This document shows positions 16,266 to 24,560 of a stretch of 64,000 nucleotides of DNA, piece by piece. The position numbers were made by a program, and so were the translations under genes. Under the pieces are notes generated by a model. That model saw only the letters and a list, made by a program, of their open reading frames with translations, was not told the DNA's origin and ran no database searches. Positions within the stretch are counted from its first letter, which is position 1; each line of letters starts with the position of its first letter. The DNA is taken from contig NZ_CP078138.1 of assembly GCF_019212185.1 (NCBI RefSeq), positions 2,462,501 through 2,526,500 on the forward strand, in the 5' to 3' direction. The DNA comes from Pseudomonas fluorescens. GTDB taxonomy: Bacteria; Pseudomonadota; Gammaproteobacteria; Pseudomonadales; Pseudomonadaceae.

Positions 16266-16298
16266 TAGACATCTGTCTACTCAGTTGTCTATTGACAA
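16266..16298. promoter_or_regulatory. overlapping inverted repeats and possible promoter before Rieske oxygenase
   Basis: TAGACA-TC-TGTCTA (16266-16279) and TTGTC-TATT-GACAA (16285-16298) are adjacent inverted repeats sharing the TGTCTA core. TTGACA at 16292-16297 could be a -35 element, with CAACAT 17 bases later as a weak -10. A repressor bound here would occlude that promoter. The TetR protein encoded just upstream is the obvious candidate, but this is inference. Confidence 0.5.
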
Positions 16299-16359
16299 GT
16301 GGAGTTGCCTGAAACAACATGAATTCAATCCCAAAACAACTCCAATCAGAGGATTAATC

Positions 16360-17388
16360 ATGTTTCAACTGAACGCGTGGTACGTCGCCTGTACCCCTGA
16401 TGAGTTGGTCGAGAAACCCCTTGGCAGGCAAATCTGCGGCAAGAAGATGGTGTTCTTCCGTAGCGCTGATGACCTTGTATGCGCCTTGGAAGATTTTTGC
16501 CCGCATCGCGGGGCTCCACTCTCTCTGGGGTATGTCGAAAACGGTAATCTGGTTTGCGGCTATCACGGTCTCGCTATGGGCTGCGATGGACATACCGCTT
16601 CCATGCCCGGGCAGCGGGTCGGTGGTTTCCCCTGCATTCAAAAGTTCGCTGCGGTTGAGCGCTACGGTTTCATCTGGGTATGGCCAGGTGATCAATCATT
16701 GGCCAACGCCGACGAAATTCATCATCTTGAATGGGCGCAAAATCCAGAGTGGGCTTACGGCGGCGGTCTGTATCACATCGCCTGTGATTATAAACTCATG
16801 ATTGATAACCTCATGGATTTGACCCATGAGACTTATGTTCACGCCTCCAGCATCGGACAGAAAGAGATTGATGAGGTCCCTTGCAGTACGTCCGTCAATG
16901 GCAATGAAGTTGTGACGGAGCGGCACATGCACGGCATTATCGCGCCGCCATTCTGGAAGATGGCGCTTCGGGGTAATGATCTGGATGAAAACGCCCTGGT
17001 CGATCGTTGGCAGATCTGCCGATTTACCCCTCCGAGTCACGTGCTCATCGAAGTGGGTGTTGCCCTTGAAGGAAAGGGGGGAGTTCATGCGTTACCTGAA
17101 CACAAAGCCTCTTCCATTGTGGTGGACTTTATCACTCCGGAAACCGAGACCTCTATTTGGTACTTCTGGGGCATGGCTCGCAATTTCAAACCAGGCGATC
17201 ATGAGCTGACGGATACCATCCGTGAAGGTCAGGGGAAAATTTTCTCCGAAGATCTGGATATGCTCGAACAACAGCAGAAGAATCTGTTGCTGTATCCGCA
17301 GCGCGCACTGCTTAAACTTAATATTGACTCGGGCGGTGTTCAATCGCGGCGAGTGATAGATCGCCTTGTTTCCGCAGAACTCAGTTAA
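16360..17388 (+). CDS. Rieske oxygenase, vanillate O-demethylase oxygenase-like
   Basis: A 342-residue aromatic-ring oxygenase component of the VanA/dicamba-demethylase type. The Rieske 2Fe-2S ligands are CPH (Cys47, His49) and CGYHG (Cys66, His69). The mononuclear iron site is in DNLMDLTHETYVHASSIG. Family members oxidatively demethylate aromatic methoxy groups, releasing formaldehyde, or hydroxylate benzylic carbons. AGAGGA lies six bases before ATG 16360, and a longer TTG-initiated frame to 16285 would start inside the operator region. The VanB-like reductase follows after 90 bases and is the expected electron donor. The methoxy-aromatic substrate is inferred from family. Confidence 0.92.
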   Translation: MFQLNAWYVACTPDELVEKPLGRQICGKKMVFFRSADDLVCALEDFCPHRGAPLSLGYVENGNLVCGYHGLAMGCDGHTASMPGQRVGGFPCIQKFAAVERYGFIWVWPGDQSLANADEIHHLEWAQNPEWAYGGGLYHIACDYKLMIDNLMDLTHETYVHASSIGQKEIDEVPCSTSVNGNEVVTERHMHGIIAPPFWKMALRGNDLDENALVDRWQICRFTPPSHVLIEVGVALEGKGGVHALPEHKASSIVVDFITPETETSIWYFWGMARNFKPGDHELTDTIREGQGKIFSEDLDMLEQQQKNLLLYPQRALLKLNIDSGGVQSRRVIDRLVSAELS

Positions 17389-17478
17389 TTAAGTAAAACA
17401 CTTCCGTGACATGATTTGCGTCGTTGCCTACTGTCTGTGGGTGGGTGTCACCTTTTTGAAATTGCAGGAGATCTGGCC

Positions 17479-18426
17479 GTGATAAGTGTCAGGATTGCCG
17501 ACCGTAAGTGCGAAGCCCATAATATTTTCAGTTTTGAACTGGTGTCTGCCAGTGGAGAGGCGTTGCCACCTTTTAGCGCAGGCTCTCATATCGACGTCCA
17601 TCTTCCCAATGGATTGATTCGGCAGTACTCATTGTTCAATAGTTCGCAAGCTGATCACAGCTATAAAATTGCCGTCTTGCTGGCCCCCGAAGGTCGCGGT
17701 GGCTCTAGCGCAATGCATCAGTTACAAATTGGCCAGGAACTAAAGATCAGCCAACCCCGAAACCTGTTTCCTTTAAGCCATGAGGCGAGGAGGACACTGT
17801 TGTTCGCTGGAGGCATCGGTATCACGCCGATACTTAGCATGGCTGAGAGACTGTCTCAGATAGGTACCGAATTCGAACTACACTATTACAGTCGATCCTC
17901 GGAACATGCTGCATTTGCAGAGCAGCTAAAAAATTGCAGTTTCTCTGATCGGGTCAACCTGTATTTTGACTCAGAGCCGGATACTAAACCTGACCTGGCC
18001 TCGATGCTGGCAAACCGAGCCCTCGATGAACATCTCTTCGTCTGCGGACCCACCGGTTTCATGGACTTCGTCCTGGATACTGCCCGTACTGCAGGCTGGG
18101 GAGAGGCCCGACTGCATAGAGAATATTTTGCCAACGAGGCCGCTGATACTGATTCAAATCAAGCTTTTGAAATCACCATTGCCAGTACCCAACAGGTATT
18201 GAATGTACCTGCAGAGCGCAGCATCCTGCAGGTGCTGATGGAGAACGACATTGAAATCCCTTACTCCTGTGAGCAGGGTGTATGTGGAACCTGTCTTGTG
18301 CGGGTGCTGGAAGGCACGCCGGATCATCGTGACCTTTATCTTTCGGCTAGCGAGAGAAGTGCGAATGATCAGATTCTGACATGTTGTTCCCGAGCGCATG
18401 GGAAAAAGCTCGTGCTGGATATTTGA
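17479..18426 (+). CDS. VanB-like phthalate-dioxygenase-family reductase
   Basis: A 315-residue reductase with an FNR-like flavin domain (RQYSLFNSS), an NAD domain (LLFAGGIGITPILSMA) and a C-terminal plant-type 2Fe-2S domain (CEQGVCGTCLVRVLEG, then LTCCSR). It passes electrons from NADH to the Rieske oxygenase. GTG 17479 was chosen because GGAG lies eight bases upstream and because VanB proteins begin a few residues before the conserved IFSFELVSA; the frame could start earlier at 17416. No separate ferredoxin is encoded nearby, so this protein might also serve the P450 at 20605, which is speculation. Confidence 0.92.
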   Translation: MISVRIADRKCEAHNIFSFELVSASGEALPPFSAGSHIDVHLPNGLIRQYSLFNSSQADHSYKIAVLLAPEGRGGSSAMHQLQIGQELKISQPRNLFPLSHEARRTLLFAGGIGITPILSMAERLSQIGTEFELHYYSRSSEHAAFAEQLKNCSFSDRVNLYFDSEPDTKPDLASMLANRALDEHLFVCGPTGFMDFVLDTARTAGWGEARLHREYFANEAADTDSNQAFEITIASTQQVLNVPAERSILQVLMENDIEIPYSCEQGVCGTCLVRVLEGTPDHRDLYLSASERSANDQILTCCSRAHGKKLVLDI

Positions 18427-18488
18427 TCGTCCCCCTTATCTATTGTTGGCTGTCGCCGGAAACGCAAGATTGTTGAAAGTTAAATAAA

Positions 18489-18519
18489 GTTACGCTCGAT
18501 CGTGATCGGAATGCGTAAC
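18489..18519. promoter_or_regulatory. nested inverted repeat upstream of SDR gene
   Basis: GTTACGC (18489-18495) pairs with GCGTAAC (18513-18519), and CGATC-GT-GATCG is nested inside. It lies about 50 bases before the SDR start. It may be an operator or an RNA hairpin after the reductase gene; there is no U-tract. Confidence 0.45.
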
Positions 18520-18566
18520 TCAGGCCTGTGCGCACCTGCGCGAATAAAATAACTATAGAGGTTTCC

Positions 18567-19373
18567 ATGAAACTTGAAGGGAAAGTCGCTTTTGTTACCG
18601 GTGCCGCATCGGGTATTGGTGCCGCAACGGTTGAGCTTTTTGTATCAGAGGGTGCTACTGTCATTGCCGCAGATCTGTCCCTGGCAAAGTTGACCGACAG
18701 GTTTCAAGATCCACGGATTGAGTGCGTGGAGTTGGACGTGAGTAATAGTCAGCTCGTCAACACGGTGTTTTCCAGCGTCAATAAAAAGTACGGCAAGCTC
18801 GATATTCTGATTAACGCTGCCGGCATCAATGCGCCGACCAAGGAAGCGAACGATAAGTTGGTGAAAGCCAATATCAGCGCTTTTGACGCCGCTGCTCGAG
18901 GTGAGCGATTTCTCCCTGCGTTTCTCGAAGATACGACAGATGAAGAGTTCGCTAAAGTCCTGGCTGTCAACCTGGCCGGTACTTTTTATTGCCTGAGAGC
19001 AGCCGCGCCCCTCCTGAAAAAAGCCGGCGGCGGGTCGGTAGTCAATATCTCGAGCGTGGCCGCTCTGGTCGGCGTGCCCATGCCTCTTTATTACCCAGCT
19101 TCAAAGGCCGCTGTCCTTGGCATGACCCGTTCAGCTGCCGGCGAGTTGGCACCTCACAACATTCGTGTCAATGCGGTAGCCCCTGGGGCCGTCGATACCC
19201 CGCTGCTGAGTTCACAGCCTCCGGAAATCATGGAGAAAATCATCGCAATGCAACCTATCCCAAGAGCCGCACAGCCATCCGAAATCGCCCAAACGTTGCT
19301 GTTTCTCGCCAGTGACGATGGCGCGTATTACACGGGGCAAACGCTCTGCCCATCCGGCGGCATTTACATGTAA
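18567..19373 (+). CDS. short-chain dehydrogenase/reductase
   Basis: A 268-residue classical SDR. It has cofactor motif TGAASGIG (about residues 12-19), NAAG (about 85-88), catalytic Ser in NISSVA, and YPASK as the YxxxK pair. The final GGIYM is typical. An unusually long segment between NAAG and the next strand (about residues 90-130) is an insertion relative to many SDRs. AGAGG precedes ATG 18567. It may oxidise an alcohol made by the flavocytochrome, Rieske or P450 enzymes. The serine hydrolase follows 26 bases later, so they are probably co-transcribed. Confidence 0.9.
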   Translation: MKLEGKVAFVTGAASGIGAATVELFVSEGATVIAADLSLAKLTDRFQDPRIECVELDVSNSQLVNTVFSSVNKKYGKLDILINAAGINAPTKEANDKLVKANISAFDAAARGERFLPAFLEDTTDEEFAKVLAVNLAGTFYCLRAAAPLLKKAGGGSVVNISSVAALVGVPMPLYYPASKAAVLGMTRSAAGELAPHNIRVNAVAPGAVDTPLLSSQPPEIMEKIIAMQPIPRAAQPSEIAQTLLFLASDDGAYYTGQTLCPSGGIYM

Positions 19374-19399
19374 TCAAACTCTTGGGTAGGAATAGTCAC

Positions 19400-20566
19400 A
19401 TGCCAAACAACAATAAATGTTTTGACCCTGCTGCTTTGCAACGCCTGGACGATGCCATCAAGAATGATATCGAGGCGGGGTTGTACGACGGCGCCAATAT
19501 AATCCTGGCACGCCATGGTCAGATTGGCTATGAAGCCTCCATTGGCTGGGCCGATAAAGAGAACGGTCGACATGCCACGCCGGATGATATTTATCGGGTG
19601 TTTTCCCTCACCAAGGCGTTTACCAATGTCATGGTGCTTCAGGCCATCGACCGGGGCATCTTGTCACTGACCACCAAGGTCGTCGACTTGATTCCCGAGT
19701 TCTATGGCCGGGATCGATTCCGCAGTGGGCGCAAAGACAGAATCAACCTGGCGCATCTGCTCACTCATCGTGCTGGCCTGGTTCCGACGCCTTGCCCGCT
19801 TCCCTACGACCAACTGGGCGATATGAATGCCGTGGTTGATGCAATCTGTCAGCTGGATGTGACAGGTGAACCCGGGGTAACGCTCAATTATTCCCCGACG
19901 CTGAACCACGTACTGATGGCTGAAATGGTTCGGCGCGCCAGTGGCGCAAATCGGTTCAAAGATCTACTGCAGAACAATCTCTTCGATTCCCTGGGAATGT
20001 CCAGTACCGCTCTGGGGGCTCCTGATGCGTGGAGCGATCGGTATGTCCCGATCAGAGCCAGGTTTCCCGATGGTGGTTGGCTCTCGGTGGCAGATATCGA
20101 GGTGATGAACGACATTATCAACAGTGAGGCTGAGATGCCTTGGGTTGGAGCGGTATCAACCGCCAGAGATGTATTCAAGTTTGCCGAAATGCTGCGCTCC
20201 GCCGTCAAAGGCGCTGAGGGCACGATCATAAGCTCGGCGATGATGGACGTCGCAACGACCAATCAGACGGGTGACCAGCCAAGCGACCTCTATAAAGCGC
20301 TGGCGGAAGCACGGGGTTGGGAAGTACCTCCTGCCAACTTCGGCTTGGGGTTTGCACTTTCAGGATCCGGTCTCTATCCGTCCTATTTTGGACCCACTAC
20401 CAGCCCCCGGACATTCGGAAACTACGGTGCTGGCTCCACGCTTTTCTGGGTTGATCCGGCACGGGAAGTCACCTTCGTATGCCTGACCGCCGGGATCATG
20501 GAGGAAAGCGGAAATCTTCTGAGATTTCAGCGCCTTTCAACCTTGGCTATCGCTGCAGCCATCTAA
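19400..20566 (+). CDS. serine hydrolase of the beta-lactamase/EstB esterase family
   Basis: A 388-residue class-C-beta-lactamase-fold protein. The active-site SxxK is FSLTKAF (about residues 75-81), with a tyrosine motif at NYSPT (about 159-163). The C-terminal FGLGFAL...GNYGAGSTLFWVDP block resembles EstB-type esterases rather than true beta-lactamases. No signal peptide is seen, so it is probably cytoplasmic and acts on an ester or lactone rather than an antibiotic. A GGTAGGA site precedes ATG 19400. It is tightly placed between the SDR and the P450 genes. Confidence 0.88.
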   Translation: MPNNNKCFDPAALQRLDDAIKNDIEAGLYDGANIILARHGQIGYEASIGWADKENGRHATPDDIYRVFSLTKAFTNVMVLQAIDRGILSLTTKVVDLIPEFYGRDRFRSGRKDRINLAHLLTHRAGLVPTPCPLPYDQLGDMNAVVDAICQLDVTGEPGVTLNYSPTLNHVLMAEMVRRASGANRFKDLLQNNLFDSLGMSSTALGAPDAWSDRYVPIRARFPDGGWLSVADIEVMNDIINSEAEMPWVGAVSTARDVFKFAEMLRSAVKGAEGTIISSAMMDVATTNQTGDQPSDLYKALAEARGWEVPPANFGLGFALSGSGLYPSYFGPTTSPRTFGNYGAGSTLFWVDPAREVTFVCLTAGIMEESGNLLRFQRLSTLAIAAAI

Positions 20567-20604
20567 TACCTCTCTCCAGTTTTCCTCAAGGCAGGAGCCC
20601 CACC

Positions 20605-21864
20605 ATGAGTCGTTGCCCTTTTAATCACTCCGCCCCGGCAGAGTTCGACCTCTTCAGCAATTTCTATTTGAATGATCCTGCAGCTGTGTTCCCGGGCGCC
20701 AGGGAAAATACCCCGGTGTTTTGGTATGAGCCCATAGGCGCTTGGATCATTACCCGTCGTGCCGACGTTGACGCAGCTCTGATGGATTGGGAACTGTGGT
20801 CATGCAAGTCCAACGGCGCGTTCATTGAGATCCCGGCTGAGTACTCTTCTATCGTGAGTTCCGAGCTTATGAGCGAGATCATGATCAGCATGGACCCGCC
20901 CAAGCATACGGCCGCTCGCAAAGTAGCTCAGAAGGGTTTTCTCAAGCCCAATATCGCCAAACTCGCACCGGAAATTGAGGTTCGTGCCAACAAAATTCTC
21001 GACAAGCTGGCGCCGGCTGGCGCTGCAGAGTTCATGGAGAGCTATTGTCTTGAATTGACCACTCAAACCTTGATGGCGCTCTTGGCGCTCCCTCCAGAAG
21101 ATGAAGGTTTCATCCGCCAACTGCGAGACGATCATTTCCGGGTTCTCGCCAGTGGTCGCGAACCGATACCTGAACCGGAGCGTTCAACCGTCTGGCAGCG
21201 CTACGCAGCAGCACAACTTCATCTGCGCAAACTCGTCGACGAGCGACGGGAAAGTAAAGAGAGCGACATCATTTCCATTATGGCGAGCGCGCGCGAGTCT
21301 GATGGGTCGTATGCGCTTTCCAAAGAGCGCATCGCAATGCACCTGACGGAATTTGCTGCGGCGGGAACAGATACCACTGCTCAGGCGATGGCAAACGGGA
21401 TCACGTTTTTATCTCAGCACCCGGATCAGCTGGCCGATGCACTTGCTGATGCCTCCCTGTGGCCGAAGGTCTTCGAAGAAACGGTTCGACGCAGGCCATC
21501 CGCTCCGTTCTCTTCGCGTGTTGCGACTAGGGACACCGAAGTGGCTGGGGTGAAAATCAAACAAGGAGATTTCGTGTGGCTTGCGTTGGTGAGCGCAAAC
21601 ACCGATCCGGCCGGCGTAGTCGACCCGATGGCTTTCAATATCCATCGCGAAGTGTTAGATGAGCAGAGCCACTACGCCTTCACCAAAGGACGCCACACAT
21701 GCCTGGGTGCACCTCTTGGGCGCCTCCAGGGAACGATAGGCTTGCGCGTTGCCTATGAACGTCTGAAGTCGCTCAGGACCAAGCCTGATCAGGCACTGGA
21801 CTTTCTGCCGCTGGCACTGCTGCCGATTCGTCGTTCCCTCCAAGTCCAATGGGATGCCGCATAA
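20605..21864 (+). CDS. cytochrome P450
   Basis: A 419-residue soluble bacterial P450. It shows the I-helix oxygen-activation motif AAGTDTT, the K-helix ExxR in EETVRR, and the haem loop FTKGRHTCLGAPLGR with the cysteine thiolate. It probably hydroxylates or O-dealkylates a phenolic substrate. Electrons must come from a ferredoxin/reductase not encoded beside it; the VanB-like protein (17479-18426) is a possible partner. GCAGGAG precedes ATG 20605. The preceding esterase ends 38 bases upstream. The family designation and regioselectivity cannot be assigned by eye. Confidence 0.93.
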   Translation: MSRCPFNHSAPAEFDLFSNFYLNDPAAVFPGARENTPVFWYEPIGAWIITRRADVDAALMDWELWSCKSNGAFIEIPAEYSSIVSSELMSEIMISMDPPKHTAARKVAQKGFLKPNIAKLAPEIEVRANKILDKLAPAGAAEFMESYCLELTTQTLMALLALPPEDEGFIRQLRDDHFRVLASGREPIPEPERSTVWQRYAAAQLHLRKLVDERRESKESDIISIMASARESDGSYALSKERIAMHLTEFAAAGTDTTAQAMANGITFLSQHPDQLADALADASLWPKVFEETVRRRPSAPFSSRVATRDTEVAGVKIKQGDFVWLALVSANTDPAGVVDPMAFNIHREVLDEQSHYAFTKGRHTCLGAPLGRLQGTIGLRVAYERLKSLRTKPDQALDFLPLALLPIRRSLQVQWDAA

Positions 21865-21981
21865 GGGACCTATCGGTAAAGAATGCTCTCGCAGGCCCGA
21901 ATACCAAGATAACCGTGGGGTTCGGTGACCTGCGCAATCAAGAGTACGTGTACCTCTAATAATAATAGTCCGGAGTCACTT

Positions 21982-22941
21982 ATGTACTGCGTCGTGCGAA
22001 TTTCAAAAATTTCATCCGTTGCTGCAATATTGATTATTTCATTAAATGTGAAGGCCGCAGAATCCATCTCCCCCGCAGGGCCTATCGGAGGAACCGATAT
22101 ACGATCGGCATTACTTCCTCCGCCGGGCAACTACGGTGCTGCTGTCGCCGGGGGTATGAATATTGATAAGTGGTACTCGTCCGACGGCGAGTCAATGGAT
22201 GCGGATGGGCATGTTTACTTTGCGGGTACAGGTTTGCTGCACGTCTATGAGCAGACCTTGCTGTCTGGGACTATCGCTTCCAGTCTCTACCTGGGTGCGC
22301 TGGAAACGTGCTTCGGTATTTCCAAAGTGTCCTGTGACTCAGGTATTCAAGACATCTACTCTGATGTATTCGCCTGGAGTCTGTTCAACCCGGCGAAAAA
22401 TTTTTCACCGGATAGCCCCATACCCTATGGCACAGCGTATTGGGTCGGACTGGGCTTGAATATTCCAACCGGAGATTTCAAGAAGGACCGAGTGCCCAAC
22501 GTAGGTTCCAATTTTTACACGATCTCGCCAAACGTAGGCATCACACATACCATGCCCAGCATTTTGCCCAAAGGGGCAGGGGACGCTACAGAGCTAAGTG
22601 CGAGGCTCTTCTTCAATTACTATACGGAGAATCCTGATACTGATTACCAGTCGGGCTATGTCGTAAGCCTGGATTTTGCGGGCACTCAACGTAGTGGGCC
22701 ATGGCAATACGGTATTACGGGGACCGCCTATAAGCAGCTCAATGATGACACGCTGAATGGCGAGAATTTGGGCAATGGCGGCAATCGTGCTGCGTTACTC
22801 AGTGTGGGTCCCTTGCTTGCCTATGATTTCAACATTGATGGTAAACCATACAATTTGATGGCCAAGTTCCTCACCTCGGCGTGGGGAGAAAATACCACCG
22901 GGGTAAGTGGTCTAACACTTCGTTTGGCAACCGAACTTTAA
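21982..22941 (+). CDS. outer-membrane transporter, phenol meta-pathway (SphA/MetA-like) family
   Basis: A 319-residue precursor with a signal peptide ending near VKAAES. It is followed by a beta-rich sequence with alternating aromatic residues (YFAGTGLLHVYEQTL, YWVGLGLNIPTGDFK) and a terminal strand LTLRLATEL, typical of the COG4313 proteins found beside aromatic and terpene catabolic genes. The likely role is uptake of hydrophobic substrate across the outer membrane. CGGAG precedes ATG 21982. It is the last gene of the plus-strand catabolic group and is separated from the P450 by 117 bases with no clear terminator. Confidence 0.85.
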   Translation: MYCVVRISKISSVAAILIISLNVKAAESISPAGPIGGTDIRSALLPPPGNYGAAVAGGMNIDKWYSSDGESMDADGHVYFAGTGLLHVYEQTLLSGTIASSLYLGALETCFGISKVSCDSGIQDIYSDVFAWSLFNPAKNFSPDSPIPYGTAYWVGLGLNIPTGDFKKDRVPNVGSNFYTISPNVGITHTMPSILPKGAGDATELSARLFFNYYTENPDTDYQSGYVVSLDFAGTQRSGPWQYGITGTAYKQLNDDTLNGENLGNGGNRAALLSVGPLLAYDFNIDGKPYNLMAKFLTSAWGENTTGVSGLTLRLATEL

Positions 22942-22950
22942 AAGATTATC

Positions 22951-22998
22951 CGGTCGGTAGGGATATGGGGCTCAGGCAGCTATCCCATCGTCCGACGG
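22951..22998. terminator. stem-loop between convergent transporter genes
   Basis: CGGTCGG/CCGACGG and inner GGGATA/TATCCC arms form an imperfect hairpin in the 62-base gap between the outer-membrane channel and the efflux lipoprotein. It has no U-tract, so assignment is tentative. It also marks the boundary where base composition becomes more GC-rich. Confidence 0.35.
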
Positions 22999-23003
22999 CG
23001 ATA

Positions 23004-24473
23004 TCATTCTTGCAGAGTCCTTGATCCGACACGCCCACCTGATGCTTCCCGCTGCCAGCCACCCCCCAATGCCTTGAACGTGGCCACTGCCGCACGAGCT
23101 GACGCGGTTTGTGCCTGGGCCTTGGCATCGGAAGCCGCGAGAAGATGTTCGTCCGCATCCAGCACTTCGATCAGGCTGACCACGCCTTTTTCATAGGCGA
23201 TAAACGAGGTCGCTCGGGCTTTGCCATACGCCGACTCACCCAGGGCGAGTTGGGCTGATTGTTGCTCGCTGTGGATCAGCGCGGAAAAAGCGCTTTCAAC
23301 CTCTTCGCAGGCCCGCAGGACGGATTGCCGGTAAGCGGCCAGGGCCTCGGCTTCCTGACCTTTTGCCAAATCAATCTGCGCATTGATGCGGCCAAAATCG
23401 AACAGCCTCCAACGCAACCCAAGGACCGCCGAAGCCTGGCTGGCGCCGTTGCTGAACAGGTTCGCGGTGGATACCGAGGTGGCACTGCCGAGCAGCGCGC
23501 CCACCGACAGCTTGGGGTAGTACTCGGACATGGCTTCGCCGATGCGTGCGTTGGAGGCCGCCAGGCGCCGCTCGGCGACGATCAGGTCCGGGCGCCGGCG
23601 CAGCAGGTCTTGCGGAGCACCCATGTCCGAGAGGCCGGGCACATTGGGGATCGGTGCGGGTTGGGTCAGTTGCGCGCGGTAAGTTCCCGGGGCCTTGCCC
23701 AGCATCACGTCCAGCGCATTCAAGGCTGCGTCGAGGCCTGTTTGCAGGACCGGAATCGTCGCCTGCGCCTGATTCAGCGCGCCCTGGGTCTGGTTCAATT
23801 GCAGTTCGGCTGCCAGGCCTTTTGCGTAGAGGTGTTCGATGGTGGTGAGCAGTTGTTGTCGTGTGTCGACTTGATGCCGGGCTATTTCCAGGCGTGCCTG
23901 AAGGCCACGGATACTGAGGTAGAGATCGGCTGTCTGGGCCACCACGGCCAGGCGTGTCGCAACCGCTCCGGCTTGCGAGGCCTGGTAATCGGCGAAGGCG
24001 GCTTCCTGGCCTCGGCGCAATCCGCCAAATACATCCAGCTCCCAGCTGGCATTCAGATTCGCCTCATACGCACTGCCGTAGCGATTGTAAGAAGGATCGG
24101 AATTCAGCACCTGACCCAACGGCGTTTCCAGCGACTGGCGGGCCCGGGCCGCTTGCCCGTTGACGCTGGCCGACGGCAGCAGGGCCGCGTCAGCGGCGCC
24201 CAGACCGGCGCGAGCCTGCTCAATCCTGGCGCTCGCCTGGGCCAGATCGAGGTTCTGTTGCAGTGCCAGATTGACCAGCTGACTGAGCATCGGGTCATTG
24301 AATGCACTCCACCAGGCCGCGAGATCTGCCTCTGCGGCGCCCACCTGGCGTACCGTTTGTGCTGAGAAATGCTCAGGCAATGCCACACTGGGTGCCGAGT
24401 AGTCGGGGCCAACCGTGCAGCCGGCAACCATGCCCAGACACAGCAGGATGGCAAAACGAGGAGGAGGGTGCAT
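23004..24473 (-). CDS. RND efflux outer-membrane lipoprotein (NodT/OprM family)
   Basis: A 489-residue TolC-superfamily lipoprotein. The signal ends in the lipobox VAGC (Cys19), followed by TVGPDYSAP, a hallmark of OprM/NodT proteins. The two repeated helical halves are visible (QNLDLAQASARIEQARAGLG and ALAAYRQSVLRACEEVESAF regions). It forms the outer-membrane exit duct for the adaptor and pump encoded at 25360-29549. It is transcribed away from the tetR gene, with the operator at 24497-24524 directly in its promoter. Confidence 0.93.
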   Translation of the reverse strand: MHPPPRFAILLCLGMVAGCTVGPDYSAPSVALPEHFSAQTVRQVGAAEADLAAWWSAFNDPMLSQLVNLALQQNLDLAQASARIEQARAGLGAADAALLPSASVNGQAARARQSLETPLGQVLNSDPSYNRYGSAYEANLNASWELDVFGGLRRGQEAAFADYQASQAGAVATRLAVVAQTADLYLSIRGLQARLEIARHQVDTRQQLLTTIEHLYAKGLAAELQLNQTQGALNQAQATIPVLQTGLDAALNALDVMLGKAPGTYRAQLTQPAPIPNVPGLSDMGAPQDLLRRRPDLIVAERRLAASNARIGEAMSEYYPKLSVGALLGSATSVSTANLFSNGASQASAVLGLRWRLFDFGRINAQIDLAKGQEAEALAAYRQSVLRACEEVESAFSALIHSEQQSAQLALGESAYGKARATSFIAYEKGVVSLIEVLDADEHLLAASDAKAQAQTASARAAVATFKALGGGWQREASGGRVGSRTLQE

Positions 24474-24496
24474 GGGATACCTGCGAGACGGTTGGT

Positions 24497-24524
24497 TTGT
24501 GACGATATTACGAATTGGTCACAA
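24497..24524. promoter_or_regulatory. TetR operator candidate at outer-membrane gene / tetR promoters
   Basis: TTGTGAC-N14-GTCACAA is a perfect seven-base inverted repeat in the 87-base gap between the divergent lipoprotein and tetR genes. The same GTGAC-N14-GTCAC arrangement occurs before the adaptor gene (25298-25321), so one repressor probably controls all three promoters. Confidence 0.65.
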
Positions 24525-24560
24525 GTTGTCAACCTCCTTTGGGATGAGTAAGCTGCTCCC

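Noticed and set aside
19400..20566. antibiotic-resistance beta-lactamase
   Set aside because: The SxxK motif is present, but there is no signal peptide and the sequence fits EstB-type esterases in a catabolic operon.
21871..21885. ACCTATC upstream of the outer-membrane channel
   Set aside because: Only a half-site; the opposite arm is absent.
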